NCBI GenBank assembly: GCA_945874545.1
Contig: CAMCHD010000003.1
Span: 1-36,323 of the forward strand
Direction: 5' to 3'
Length of the DNA stretch: 36,323 nt
DNA from: Akkermansia muciniphila
GTDB lineage: Bacteria > Verrucomicrobiota > Verrucomicrobiia > Opitutales > Opitutaceae
Made by a program: the position numbers and the translations under genes. The stretch's first letter is position 1; each line of letters opens with the position of its first letter. Below are positions 1-8,487 of this stretch, one piece after another. The notes below the pieces were generated by a model. It searched no databases and was not told where the DNA came from. It saw nothing but the letters and a program-made list of their open reading frames with translations.

Positions 1-788
1 CCGGCGCCTACGACCAGATCGCCGACCTCGTCGCCGCCTCCGACCACACCGTCGGATCGATCGAGAGCGGGCTGTTTCTCTCCGGCCGCGCCCGGGGCCT
101 GCCCATCGTGGCTCTCGGCGCCATGTTCCAGCAAACCCCTCTCGGCTTGATGAGTTTTCGCGCCACCGGCATCCGGAGCCCCGCCGATCTGGTGGGAAAA
201 AAAATCGCCGTCCACGGAGACGGACACGAGGCGCTGGACGCCGTCCTGCAACGCGCCGGACTGAACCGCTCACAACTGACCGTAGTGGAAGCCGAATACG
301 GTAACGCCCCCTTGCTCGACCGCACCTACGACGCCAAACAGGGCTACCTGGTGGACGAGCTGATCCAGATGCAGGTCGACGGGCACGACATGGTCGCCCT
401 GCCCTTCGGCGCCCACGGTTACGCCGCCTATTCCCAGGTCTATTTCGTGTCCGAAGCGACCCTCGCCAAACACCGGGAGGCCCTGGTCAAGTTCATCGCC
501 GCCAACAACCGCGGTTGGCGCGCCGCCCTCGTGGACGTGCCCGCCACCGCCCGCTTCATCGTGGAAAAACACGAGCCCTCGCTCGGGCTCGAATACCAGA
601 CCCGCTCGCTCGCCGCCATCGCCTCCATCCTCACCATCGAGAGTCCGCAGATGGGCGTCACCACCCCCGAAACCTGGCTGAAAAACGCCGGCGCCTTCCT
701 CTCCAGTCGTCCCGAGGCGAAACTAGGCGAGATGTCCGGGTGGGTTGATTTTTCGATCGCCGCCGAAGCCGCCGCGCTCAGCCCCTGA
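1..788 (+). CDS. ABC transporter substrate-binding protein, NMT1/THI5-like (5' end missing)
   Basis: This is the C-terminal part of a periplasmic binding protein. The frame is open from base 3 and the true start lies upstream of the window. About 261 residues are visible. They contain the segment 'SPADLVGKKIAVHGDG', typical of the 'dL.GK.vav' hinge strand of NMT1/THI5 and SsuA-like proteins, then a helical C-terminal lobe with 'HREALVKFIAANNRGW', the usual late helix of this family. The family binds small organic molecules such as thiamine precursors, sulfonates or nitrate, and hands them to an inner-membrane ABC permease. A second NMT1/THI5-like lipoprotein lies at 21931-23013 and the only matching permease and ATPase are at 28924-30523, so two binding proteins may share one importer, or this one may have partners upstream. 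It converges on the TPR gene with only 18 bases between. The family is fairly sure; the ligand is unknown. Confidence 0.8.
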   Translation, partial: GAYDQIADLVAASDHTVGSIESGLFLSGRARGLPIVALGAMFQQTPLGLMSFRATGIRSPADLVGKKIAVHGDGHEALDAVLQRAGLNRSQLTVVEAEYGNAPLLDRTYDAKQGYLVDELIQMQVDGHDMVALPFGAHGYAAYSQVYFVSEATLAKHREALVKFIAANNRGWRAALVDVPATARFIVEKHEPSLGLEYQTRSLAAIASILTIESPQMGVTTPETWLKNAGAFLSSRPEAKLGEMSGWVDFSIAAEAAALSP

Positions 789-806
789 TCCACCCGGCGC
801 CAGGCG

Positions 807-1610
807 TCAGTTCTTTAACAGCGCCTCGATCTCGGCCATGCCCGGCACGGTGACCCCCGCCGCGCGCATCTTGGCAAAATCCAAAGGCACCAAAGCCCGC
901 CCGGGCGTCACGCCGTCCATGTCGATCAGGTCCGCGCAGGCCAGATAGAGCTCTTTCGCTTTGGGCAGGTCGCCCGAGAAAAGCGCCGCATGCGCCAGAT
1001 TGATCCGGTGGATGCCGTAGTTCGGTTCGCGCTCCAGGCCCTCCCGCGCCGCCGCCTCGGCCTCCAACGCGTCCTTCAGGAACAAGAACACCTCCGCCCG
1101 GTAGGCGTTGATCCCGGCATACCCCGGCGCGAGGAGGTGCACCCGCTCGAAGACGGTGCTGGAGGCGGCGAATTCGTGGGCGTTGAACAGATTCACCCCG
1201 CGCTCGACGAGGTAGTCCGGCTCATCCGGCCGGAGCGCGAGCGCGCGGTCGTTCGCCGCCCGCCCCGCCGGCAGGTCGCCCAGCATGCGCAGGGTTTTGC
1301 CCGCGCCATGCCAGGCCCGCGCCTCGTCCGGCCGCACGCCGAGCACGGCGGTGAAGTCGGCCAGCGAACCGGCGAAGTCCTTGAGCCGCGCTCGCGCCAG
1401 TCCCCGCGCCAGCCGCGCCTCGAGGTCACCCGGGGCCGCCGCCAACGCCGCATCGGCCAACCGAACCGCATCCGCCCAGCGCCGCGCCGTCACCGCCTCG
1501 ACGGCCGATTCCGTTGAAGACGGCATCGGTTGACCGGCCAGAGCCAGCAGGAGGAATACGGCGGCAGAACGGGACACGCCCCGGACATAGCGCAAATCAT
1601 GCGCGGCCAC
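807..1610 (-). CDS. Exported TPR-repeat protein (paralog 1)
   Basis: The product has 267 residues. A short arginine-containing start and the hydrophobic run 'AAVFLLLALAGQ' suggest export. The rest is tetratricopeptide-like helical repeats, visible as 'ADAALAAAPGDLEARLARGL', 'LADFTAVLGVRPDEARAWHG' and 'ALALRPDEPDYLVERGV'. TPR domains mediate protein contacts and no catalytic motif is seen. The C-terminal stretch after about residue 200 ('IHRINLAHAALFSGD', then a 'LDFAKMRAAGVT' tail) recurs in the proteins at 1909-2679 and 8488-9204, so these three are paralogs. The first in-frame start is GTG at 1610; a second GTG at 1577 would give a tighter signal peptide and is a real alternative. The gene lies downstream of the second TPR gene on the same strand, separated by about 300 bases. 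The role is unknown; a periplasmic scaffold for the nearby hydrolases is a guess. Confidence 0.75.
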   Translation of the reverse strand: MAAHDLRYVRGVSRSAAVFLLLALAGQPMPSSTESAVEAVTARRWADAVRLADAALAAAPGDLEARLARGLARARLKDFAGSLADFTAVLGVRPDEARAWHGAGKTLRMLGDLPAGRAANDRALALRPDEPDYLVERGVNLFNAHEFAASSTVFERVHLLAPGYAGINAYRAEVFLFLKDALEAEAAAREGLEREPNYGIHRINLAHAALFSGDLPKAKELYLACADLIDMDGVTPGRALVPLDFAKMRAAGVTVPGMAEIEALLKN

Positions 1611-1908
1611 TGGTGATTTTCAGCGTAGATTGGCACGCCAAGGCCGGTTGCGAATCGCAAACGCCACGAAAAAACGGATACAGGCCGAACGCAACTTAGC
1701 CCCCACCCGGGACGTTCACTCCATCCAAAGCACTCGAACGATCCTACGCAGCACGGCGCATTCAAAGTCCGCGCGAAAGATCGCGGTCACGCGAGCCAAG
1801 GGGTATCGGTCTCATCCCGAAAAACACGCGCCCCCCTGTCCATTCCGCGCCGAGGCACCTTTGATTCAGGATCGGCCATCTTGTCGGAACTGCAAAGGAG
1901 GAACCCCA
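1611..1908. other. 298-base intergenic region between two TPR genes
   Basis: No convincing gene, RNA or terminator was seen here. The short open frames across it have no recognisable product. It probably holds the promoter of the TPR gene ending at 807, but I could not pick out a credible -35/-10 pair. Confidence 0.5.
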
Positions 1909-2679
1909 TCATTTCTTCGCTGCCATAAACGCGTGAACCCACGCGTAAGCGCCCTCGATCTGGGGATACTTCACCAGGCCACGCGCCTGGATCATCTTGT
2001 AATCATGCAAAATAAATTCCGCCCCGTTCAGTCCCTGTTCGGAGGGCAAGGCCAGGACCCCCGCGTAAAGCGCGCGCGCCTCGGCCTCTTTGCCCGTGAA
2101 CAGAAGGGCGTGCCCAAGGTTTAGCGTGTGGATGGTCGTGGCCGGATCGGCCGCGCGCCCCGCCTCGGCGAGCGGAATCGCAAGCTCGGGTTTTCCCCAG
2201 TGGATATAAAGATCCGCCGCGTAAGAAAAATACTCCGACGGATTGGCTCCGGCCGCCTTCGCCCGCTCCATGCTGATCGCCGCCGCCGCGAAGTCGCCGT
2301 TGATCATCCTATCCACGATGTAGGCCTGGTGGATCCATGCCTTGCCGCTCTCGGGCCGCGCGGCGGTCGCGACCGCGCAATCGCGCCGCGCCAGCTCCAA
2401 TTGACGGAGAAAGTAGTAACTCAACGCGCGATCCGCCCAGAGTTCGCCGTTGTCCGGCTCGGCGTTTATCGCGCGCGATTGCATGGCTGCGGCGCGCCAC
2501 GCCTTGTCCACGTCGTCGCCGTCGAAATACATCACCCCCTGTTCGTTTGTTACCAGCCGGCACTGCCCGATGAGCGCCGCCGCCTCGTCGCGCCACGCCG
2601 CTGGCTCGGCAACCGCGGCGCCTATGCACACGAGCGCGACTACCAACCCGACCCAGCCACGAGAACCCGGATGATTCAT
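1909..2679 (-). CDS. Exported TPR-repeat protein (paralog 2)
   Basis: I start the gene at the ATG at 2679 because it opens a clean signal peptide ('MNHPGSRGWVGLVVALVCIG', cleavage probably after 'AAVAEP'). An upstream in-frame start at 2724 would add 15 residues that spoil it. The product is about 256 residues of helical repeats, for example 'INAEPDNGELWADRALSYYF' and 'ATAARPESGKAWIHQAY'. The C-terminus 'IHTLNLGHALLFTGKEAEAR', followed by 'FILHDYKMIQARG' and 'YPQIEG', matches the ends of the TPR proteins at 807-1610 and 8488-9204. No enzyme motif is visible. The gene is transcribed away from the small secreted protein at 2834-3247, leaving a 154-base divergent region. Function unknown. Confidence 0.78.
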   Translation of the reverse strand: MNHPGSRGWVGLVVALVCIGAAVAEPAAWRDEAAALIGQCRLVTNEQGVMYFDGDDVDKAWRAAAMQSRAINAEPDNGELWADRALSYYFLRQLELARRDCAVATAARPESGKAWIHQAYIVDRMINGDFAAAAISMERAKAAGANPSEYFSYAADLYIHWGKPELAIPLAEAGRAADPATTIHTLNLGHALLFTGKEAEARALYAGVLALPSEQGLNGAEFILHDYKMIQARGLVKYPQIEGAYAWVHAFMAAKK

Positions 2680-2833
2680 GCCCTCCACTATGCACGCGCC
2701 GGGCCCCCCGCGCGCTCCAGGCATGGCAACTCCGCACGAACGCTGGAACTATCGATATCCGGCCCGCGCCCCGCCCGCGACCGGCCCGCGCCCTGCATGC
2801 GGAAAACCTCCAACATACTTCTCCTCCAATCCC

Positions 2834-3247
2834 ATGCTCACGACCCTGCGCCTGACGCCACTCCTTTTAACCCTGACCCTCTCCGTCGCCTCCACATCGC
2901 TCGCGCCCGCCACGAACTTCACCGAGGACGCCCTTACCTTCGCCATCGAGAAACACCCGATCGACCAGCAAGGCCCTCAAGTCATCGACCTCAAGGTCCG
3001 CCTCGATTACAAACTCGATATCGGCCGCAAGGAATACCCCGACTTCGAGGAGGTTTACCGCAACCTGCTCGCCTGGATGAAGGATTACCCCGACAAAAGC
3101 GCCTACTGGGAACCCTTTAACCGCGATCTGGCGAAAAAACTCTTGGATACCTACCCGGCGGTGACGGCCGCGACCCTCGAGCTGAAGGTCCACCCAACCT
3201 TCGGCATCCAGTATTCACACTCCAGCATTGTAACGATTAAGCGCTGA
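2834..3247 (+). CDS. Small secreted protein, possible tunnelling-fold (FolB-like) domain
   Basis: The product has 137 residues. The ATG at 2834 is chosen because it begins a signal peptide ('MLTTLRLTPLLLTLTLSVAS'); the frame stays open upstream to 2678 but that part is proline- and arginine-rich and looks non-coding. After the leader comes a strand pattern with 'IDLKVRLDYKLDIG', a helix beginning 'YPDFEEVYRNLLAWMKDYPD', a second helix with 'DLAKKLLDTYPAV', then 'ATLELKVHPTFG'. This strand-strand-helix-helix-strand order resembles tunnelling-fold enzymes such as dihydroneopterin aldolase (FolB), but I see no clear active-site match, so the fold is an inference and the activity unknown. An exported pterin-4a-carbinolamine dehydratase at 13976-14407 makes a pterin link worth testing. 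The gene converges on the ECF operon with 14 bases between. Confidence 0.65.
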   Translation: MLTTLRLTPLLLTLTLSVASTSLAPATNFTEDALTFAIEKHPIDQQGPQVIDLKVRLDYKLDIGRKEYPDFEEVYRNLLAWMKDYPDKSAYWEPFNRDLAKKLLDTYPAVTAATLELKVHPTFGIQYSHSSIVTIKR

Positions 3248-3261
3248 GGTCCGCCCGGGGT

Positions 3262-4116
3262 TCAATCCGCTCCAAAACGCCCGAAACCAAGCCGCACCGC
3301 CGCCCATACTCCCGCGCCGCAAACCACCGCGCTCGCGGCAATCGCCCACCAGTCCGACGGACGCAGCCGCGCGTCGTGCAGGTAGGTGCGCGCGGGACTC
3401 CCGGAAAACGCCTTGGATTGCAGCACCACCTCGATCTGCTGGGCCTTGAACATCGCGCCGAGGATGACCGGCACCGCGATGCGCGCATAGACCCGCACCC
3501 GCTGCAACGCGCCCATCTCCTCCAAGGCGTAGCCGCGCAACCGCTGCGTCTCCATCACCGCCCGGATCTCATCGAAAATGAGCGGGAAAAATCGCAGCGA
3601 CGAGGAGAACACAAAGACGATTTTGTAGGGGACCCGCAGTCGCACCAGACCGAGCACCAAGCGGTCGGGATGGGTCGTGAAGACGCACAGGGGCACCAGC
3701 AGGAGCAGCATGAGACTCCGGCAGAAAACCCCCGTGCCATACCACACGCCTTCCACCGTCATCTGCGCCCCCCCGATCAGCCACCATGCCTCGGGCAAGG
3801 TTACCAACGGGGTCAATCCGTTCGCCTCCACCCCCACCAGCCGCGCGACGTGCTCTTTGTTGAAAAAACCATGCGTGAACAACATCAAGAGGCCGAAGGG
3901 CGCCATGACACGTAACATCAGGCGCAGGTAGGGCCACGGGATGCCCACGCCGACGCACGCCACGCCTACCCCCGCCAACAAGGCCGACGCGTGGCGCGGA
4001 TCGCTCCACCCCGCCCCCACCACCGTGAGGGTGAGGAAAATCGCGAGCTTCGCCCGAAAATCGAGCCGGGAGAACACGGTGGAACGCGCCACGGTCTGGA
4101 AACGCGGGACGTTCAT
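3262..4116 (-). CDS. ECF transporter T component (EcfT/CbiQ-like permease)
   Basis: EcfT is the inner-membrane coupling subunit of energy-coupling-factor importers; it links the paired ATPases to the substrate-binding S component. The 284-residue product has several hydrophobic segments (roughly residues 25-70, 88-105, 140-160 and 245-275). It then has the two cytoplasmic coupling helices expected of the family: 'METQRLRGYALEE' around residue 180 and 'VVLQSKAFSG' around residue 225, standing where the family's Ala-Arg-Gly signatures lie. The second site reads Lys-Ala-Phe-Ser-Gly, a divergent version. Its ATG overlaps the stop of the ATPase gene by 4 bases (ATGA), so the two are translationally coupled. 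It is the last gene of the S-A-T operon. Family assignment is strong; the substrate is set by the S component and is unknown. Confidence 0.9.
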   Translation of the reverse strand: MNVPRFQTVARSTVFSRLDFRAKLAIFLTLTVVGAGWSDPRHASALLAGVGVACVGVGIPWPYLRLMLRVMAPFGLLMLFTHGFFNKEHVARLVGVEANGLTPLVTLPEAWWLIGGAQMTVEGVWYGTGVFCRSLMLLLLVPLCVFTTHPDRLVLGLVRLRVPYKIVFVFSSSLRFFPLIFDEIRAVMETQRLRGYALEEMGALQRVRVYARIAVPVILGAMFKAQQIEVVLQSKAFSGSPARTYLHDARLRPSDWWAIAASAVVCGAGVWAAVRLGFGRFGAD

Positions 4117-5861
4117 GCCGCCCCTTCCTTTCCACCCGGCATGACGAGGAGGCCTTCCGGCGGGCGATCAAAACTGTCCGCCAGCTCCTCCGGGGTGAGC
4201 GCCCGGCTGTCCGCATGCGCCGCACGCGCCAGCGCGACCGCCTGCGTGGGGGCGAGGTGGGTGCTTTCGAGGACTTCGAGGGCGTGGTAGGCCTCGCGCA
4301 ACGGCGCGTCGAGCAGCACCCGCCCGCCGCCCATCACGATCGCGCGCCGCGCGTAGCCGGGCATCAGATGCAGGTGGTGCGTCACGACCACGATGGTCCG
4401 GCCCGCCGCGTGCAGCTCGCGCGTCAGGTCCAGGATCGCGCGGGATCCGGCCTCGTCCTGCCCGGTGGTGGGCTCGTCGAAGACGAGCACCTCCGGCTCC
4501 ATCACCAGCACCGCCGCGATGACCACGCGCGCACGGTCGCCCTTCGACAGCGCGAAAGGGTGGACGCGGCGATGGGCCTCGAGTTTCAGCGCCCGCAAGG
4601 CGGCATCGATGCGCCGGGCCGATTCCTTCGGCGGCAGGCGGAGCGGGACGAGGGAGAAGCCCACCTCCGCCTCGACCGTGGGATTAAAAATCTGCCGGTC
4701 CGGATTCTGCGGCACGTAACCGATGCGACGCGCCAGCTCCGCCACCGATTGACGCGCCAACGGCGCGCCGTCTATCAGCACTTCGCCGGCGGTGGGTCGC
4801 AGGAGGTTGAGCAGATGCTTGAGCAGGGTGCTTTTGCCGGCCCCGTTCTGGCCGATGATGAGCGCGTAGTCGCCTCGAAAGAGGTCGAGACCGACCCCGC
4901 GCAGCGCCGCCGTGCCATCCGGGTAGACATGCTCGACATTCCGCAAAGCGAGGATCGGCAGCCCGTTGACCGCGAAGTCCGGCTCCGGCGGCGCGTAGGG
5001 CCGCGCGCGAGGCAAGCCCGCCAGGGCGCGGATGGCGTCGCCCAGGCGCACCGGCGCCACACCGGCGGCGCAAACCCCTCGCTTGGCGAGGTGGGCGAAA
5101 ACGCTCGTGACCTCGGGCGGACGCAGGTTGGCGCGGGCGAGCAGCCCGGCGTCCGCATAAATTTCGTCCGGCCGACCATCGGCGACGATACGCCCGCCGA
5201 GGAGCACGACCACCCGGTGCGCGGTCTCGGCCAGTTCGGCGGCGGCGTGGCCGGTGATCACGAAGGCCACCCCGTGACTACGATTGGTCTCGGCGACCAG
5301 GGCGAAGAGTTCGGATGCGCTGCGCGGATCGAGCTGCGAGACGGGTTCGTCGAGCACGATGAGGTCGGGTCGGAGCGCGAGCGCGGCGGCGAACGCGAGC
5401 CGCTGTTGCTGCCCGCCGGAGAGATCGTGCGGATGCTTGTGCGCGAACTCCGCCAGCCGCACCGCCGCCAGCGCCGATTTTACCCGCGCCCTGATTTCGG
5501 CGGCCGGCAGGCCCAGGTTCTCCAGAGCGAAGGCGACCTCGTTCTCCACGCTCGCCGAAACGAGCTGGGTATCGGGATCCTGGAACACCATGCCGACCCG
5601 CGCCGCCAGACGATGGATGGGCTGCTCGACCGTATCGTCGCCGCCGACCCGCACCGCACCAAAAAAACGCCCGCCGTGAAACTGGGGCACCACGCCGTTC
5701 AGCGTCAGGCAGAGCGTGGTCTTGCCCGCGCCGGTGGGCCCGACCAAGGCGAGGATCTGGCCGCGCGGGATGACAAGATCGACATCCCGCAACGCGGGCT
5801 CGACCGCGCGGGGATAAAAATAAGACACCTTTTCCAGGGTAACCAGCGGCGCGTCGGACAT
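4113..5861 (-). CDS. ECF transporter ATPase, two ABC domains fused (EcfA1-EcfA2/YkoD-like)
   Basis: The frame opens with TTG at 5870, but the ATG at 5861 ('MSDAPLVTLEKVSYFYP') is the likelier start and lies 5 bases after the S-component stop. The product is about 582 residues. Numbered from the upstream TTG, the first ABC domain has Walker A 'GPTGAGKTT' at 44-52, signature 'LSGGQQQ' from 150 and Walker B 'LIVLDEP' from 170. The second has Walker A 'GQNGAGKST' at 340-348, signature 'LSKGDRAR' from 441 and Walker B 'VLVFDEP' from 461. Fusion of the two ATPases is known from YkoD-type ECF systems, and an LSKG-type second signature also occurs there, so neither is a defect. It hydrolyses ATP on the cytoplasmic face to drive uptake. 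It overlaps EcfT by 4 bases. Confidence 0.93.
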   Translation of the reverse strand: MSDAPLVTLEKVSYFYPRAVEPALRDVDLVIPRGQILALVGPTGAGKTTLCLTLNGVVPQFHGGRFFGAVRVGGDDTVEQPIHRLAARVGMVFQDPDTQLVSASVENEVAFALENLGLPAAEIRARVKSALAAVRLAEFAHKHPHDLSGGQQQRLAFAAALALRPDLIVLDEPVSQLDPRSASELFALVAETNRSHGVAFVITGHAAAELAETAHRVVVLLGGRIVADGRPDEIYADAGLLARANLRPPEVTSVFAHLAKRGVCAAGVAPVRLGDAIRALAGLPRARPYAPPEPDFAVNGLPILALRNVEHVYPDGTAALRGVGLDLFRGDYALIIGQNGAGKSTLLKHLLNLLRPTAGEVLIDGAPLARQSVAELARRIGYVPQNPDRQIFNPTVEAEVGFSLVPLRLPPKESARRIDAALRALKLEAHRRVHPFALSKGDRARVVIAAVLVMEPEVLVFDEPTTGQDEAGSRAILDLTRELHAAGRTIVVVTHHLHLMPGYARRAIVMGGGRVLLDAPLREAYHALEVLESTHLAPTQAVALARAAHADSRALTPEELADSFDRPPEGLLVMPGGKEGAA

Positions 5862-5866
5862 GACGT

Positions 5867-6682
5867 TCAATAGACGGCCCCGCGAGGTTTCACGAGCGCC
5901 ATGGCCCTCAATCCGGCGATCACACCGGATCCCACCACCATGCCGATTCCACTGCGGATGGCGTGCTCCACCGGCACGACGCCGGCAAAAAAGTAGAACA
6001 GCTCGCCGGGCCAGTTGAAGAGGTAGTAGGAAATCGCCGATTCGGTCATCATCATGACCCCGGCCGCCGACCAGGTGCCGAGAAACAACCCGACGGCGCC
6101 GCGCCCCAGATTAGCCCCCGAGACGAGGGCGCCGATCCAACGGCGGGTGGGAAGGACAAACAGCGCAATGGCCAAAAAGTGCGTCGGGTAGGCAAAGAGG
6201 TAGGCGCGCAACGACACCCCGTTCGCGTTTACCGCATGGTCGCCGTAAAAAACGGGGGCGGCGAGCGCGACCACAGAGAGCAAAAGCCCCAGTCGCCAGT
6301 GCCTTCGGCCGGGCGCCAGGCAGCCCGCGCACAGGGCCGCGAGCATCGCGCCACCGACGCTTAACCAGACCAATCCGGCGGTATGCGGGGCAAGAAACGC
6401 CCCCACCAACGCGCCCGTGCCGCTCGCGACCGCCCCTGCCCAGGGCCCGAGCAGCCAACCGGTGAGCGGATATACCCCCTGCGCCATGGGGAAACTGCTG
6501 CCGCCGGAGAGCACGATGGAAAAAGGGATGAACGACAGCACGGCCACCACGGCCGCGAGCACGATGACGTAGGCCACCGGCGCTCCCGCGATCGAAGCCG
6601 AGTCGATGAATTCCACCCGCCGTTCCGGTCCGGTCGGGACAAAGCCCGAGGGCGATGGCGATGGCGCTCCGATTTCAGGCAT
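5867..6682 (-). CDS. ECF transporter S component (substrate-specific membrane subunit)
   Basis: This is an integral membrane protein of about 271 residues with roughly six hydrophobic segments. The segment 'GVYPLTGWLLGPWAGAVASG' followed by 'GALVGAFLAP' has the glycine- and proline-rich look of ECF S components ('LGPw.Ga..G..gdllg'). The ATG at 6682 is preferred to the GTG at 6688. The cytoplasmic N-terminus is about 35 residues long before the first membrane span. The sequence does not fit a named S-component family that I can recognise, such as ThiT, BioY or RibU, so the ligand cannot be read directly. It heads the minus-strand S-A-T operon. The 141-base upstream region shows no riboswitch that I could recognise. 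Its place among exported aminohydrolases suggests that it imports the small product they release; this is inference. Confidence 0.82.
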   Translation of the reverse strand: MPEIGAPSPSPSGFVPTGPERRVEFIDSASIAGAPVAYVIVLAAVVAVLSFIPFSIVLSGGSSFPMAQGVYPLTGWLLGPWAGAVASGTGALVGAFLAPHTAGLVWLSVGGAMLAALCAGCLAPGRRHWRLGLLLSVVALAAPVFYGDHAVNANGVSLRAYLFAYPTHFLAIALFVLPTRRWIGALVSGANLGRGAVGLFLGTWSAAGVMMMTESAISYYLFNWPGELFYFFAGVVPVEHAIRSGIGMVVGSGVIAGLRAMALVKPRGAVY

Positions 6683-6823
6683 GAACACCGCTTAGCAGGC
6701 CGCGTGCGGGGCGAGGCCGGGCCCGGCGGAAGACGCGGCGTTTTTTTGGCACTGGCGGTCCGGCCCGGGACTTGTCGCGCAAATTCCGACGCGGAAAACG
6801 TCTTTCCCACAACGAGGACACGA

Positions 6824-7540
6824 CTACCGCGCCGGCGGCAGCGCCCAGCGCAACGCGCCGGGCAGGCTTTGTTGCCACGCCACGAAATCATGTCCGCCCT
6901 CGAAATCCACCCGCACCACCTGATGGCCGGTGGCGCGCAAAGCCGCCTCGAACCGATCCACGCCCTCGATCTGCGAGACCACCTGCACTACGTCCACGTG
7001 CCGCACATTGGTCGTCGTCTCCCGGTCGCCCACATCCAGATAAAACGCCGTCGGCAGCGGTTGTGTGAGCTCGCCGAAACGTGACGCGAGCCAGCAATCG
7101 TTCCACCAAAACGAACCCGACTGCGCGATCACCCGGCCAAACTTTCCCGGCAACTCCCGCGCCACGAAGGCCGCCGCCAGGCCGGTGTAGCTCAGACCGA
7201 CCAAGACTCGCCCCAAGTCCGGGCCGGCCAGTTCCGGATGCAGGCGCTCCAGCCAGGGCAACAATTCCTCGCCCATGAACCGCGCGAAGGCCGGATGACA
7301 GGGACACTCCTTCCGACGCGCCTCGAAACTGTGCATCGAGACAAACACCACCCAAGCCGAAGCGATCTCGCCACGTCCCTCCAGCTCGTCGAACAACGCG
7401 CGCGCGCCCACGCGCTCCCGGTAGAGCTCGGCGTCGAGCACGACCACCAGATGGGAAGCGTCGCGCGGCGGCCGGCGTATCCAGATCGCGCGTTCGTTGC
7501 CGAGGTGGACGCTACGGATCTGGTGCGTGGTCTCGGACAT
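6824..7540 (-). CDS. Alpha/beta-hydrolase esterase (esterase D/IroE-like)
   Basis: The product has 238 residues and no signal peptide, so it is probably cytoplasmic. It shows the features of the putative esterase family that includes enterochelin esterases and S-formylglutathione hydrolase. 'HLVVVLDAELYRER' is the first core strand and loop, 'GRVLVGLSYTGLAAAFVARE' is the nucleophile elbow with serine in G-L-S-Y-T-G, 'FYLDVGDRET' probably carries the acid, and 'FEGGHDFVAWQQSL' carries the catalytic histidine. All three triad positions therefore look filled. It would hydrolyse an ester or thioester of unknown identity. The gene is on the same strand as the aminohydrolase array, 44 bases downstream of the Amidohydro_2 gene, and may be the last gene of that operon before the ECF genes. 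Confidence 0.85.
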   Translation of the reverse strand: MSETTHQIRSVHLGNERAIWIRRPPRDASHLVVVLDAELYRERVGARALFDELEGRGEIASAWVVFVSMHSFEARRKECPCHPAFARFMGEELLPWLERLHPELAGPDLGRVLVGLSYTGLAAAFVARELPGKFGRVIAQSGSFWWNDCWLASRFGELTQPLPTAFYLDVGDRETTTNVRHVDVVQVVSQIEGVDRFEAALRATGHQVVRVDFEGGHDFVAWQQSLPGALRWALPPAR

Positions 7541-7584
7541 CGGGACCCGTTCAACGAAAACACGCGCCGGTTTGCGCTCGAGCG

Positions 7585-8478
7585 CTAGAGCTTGAGCAGA
7601 CGCGCCGCGTTGGCACCGAGCACGAGGTCCAGCTCGGCCGGGGTGAGCGCGGCGCGGGCGCTGCGGGCGTCGTCCAGGTCGCGTTGGAACGTGACGTCCT
7701 CGGCGATTTTCGGGTGGGTGAACAGCGGGTAGTCGGTGCCCCAGAGGATACGCTCCGCACCGATCATGTCGGCCACCCGCCGGTAGACGCTGTGGTCGTA
7801 GAGCAGAGGGGAGGCGGCGGTGTCGTAGTAGACGTTTTTGAACAAGCGCCCCAGTCGCGGGTTGAGCTCGTAGAAAGGGATGCCCCCGCCCCAGTGGGCG
7901 AGGATGAAGGTCGTGGCCTGGTGGGCCTTGATCATCTCGAGGTAAGGTTCCAGCGGGGTCGGTTTGGCGCAGGAGCCGGGCGTGATGGCAAGCGGGTCGG
8001 TGACGTGGAGGTTGACCGGCACACCGCGTGCGGCGGCGAGGGCGAAGACGCGCCCCCAGTTCTCGTCATTCAAGTGGCCGCCCTGGGCCTGAGGGCAGAG
8101 TTCGCCCACCCCGATGAGGCCGGCGTCGAGCGCGCGATCCAGCGCCAGGAGCGCGGACGCCCCGGCGGCGGGATTGACGGCGGCAAAGGCCTGGATGCGG
8201 TCCGGGTGGGCTCGATGCCAGTCGATGAACCACGAGTTTTGCAGGTCGCACGTCGCCTGATTTTCCCAATACCAACCGAGCATGACGACCTGGTCCACGC
8301 CGGCGGAATCCATGTCGCGCAAAAGCTGCTCGGTCGTGGCCCAGCCCTGGAGCGTGGGCTGGTGCGGCGGCGCGACGCAGTAGGTGAACCAGGGCTCGCG
8401 GTGGGCGGCGCCCCATTTCACCGGGTCGGCAAAAACCTCGGGCGGGTAGGCGTGGATGTGGGCGTCGATGATCGGCAT
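7585..8478 (-). CDS. Amidohydrolase 2 (ACMSD-like) family metal-dependent hydrolase
   Basis: The 297-residue product has no leader and should be cytoplasmic. It shows the metal-binding landmarks of the Amidohydro_2 TIM barrel: 'IIDAHIHAYPPE' at the N-terminus (His-x-His), a histidine after strand 5 in 'VNLHVTDP', another in 'FILAHWGGG', and the aspartate in 'ERILWGTDYPLF'. Members include ACMSD decarboxylase, gamma-resorcylate decarboxylase and lactone hydrolases, so both C-C and C-O/C-N chemistry are possible. It lies between the TPR gene (9-base gap upstream) and the esterase (44-base gap downstream) in the minus-strand series led by three aminohydrolases. It may act on the imported product of those enzymes. 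Family confident, substrate unknown. Confidence 0.87.
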   Translation of the reverse strand: MPIIDAHIHAYPPEVFADPVKWGAAHREPWFTYCVAPPHQPTLQGWATTEQLLRDMDSAGVDQVVMLGWYWENQATCDLQNSWFIDWHRAHPDRIQAFAAVNPAAGASALLALDRALDAGLIGVGELCPQAQGGHLNDENWGRVFALAAARGVPVNLHVTDPLAITPGSCAKPTPLEPYLEMIKAHQATTFILAHWGGGIPFYELNPRLGRLFKNVYYDTAASPLLYDHSVYRRVADMIGAERILWGTDYPLFTHPKIAEDVTFQRDLDDARSARAALTPAELDLVLGANAARLLKL

Positions 8479-8487
8479 GGCGGTAGA

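Noticed and set aside
4113-5861. Broken second ABC domain because its signature reads LSKGD, not LSGGQ
   Set aside because: Walker A, Walker B and the following histidine are intact, and LSKG-type second signatures are known in fused ECF ATPases.
4215-5873. 552-residue open frame opposite the ECF ATPase gene
   Set aside because: It is rich in Arg, Gln and Gly with no recognisable domain, and the other strand encodes a complete two-domain ATPase. Long antisense frames are expected in GC-rich DNA.
6683-6823. Riboswitch upstream of the ECF operon
   Set aside because: Vitamin importers often have one, but I could not find TPP, cobalamin, THF or purine riboswitch core motifs here. A covariance-model search would decide.
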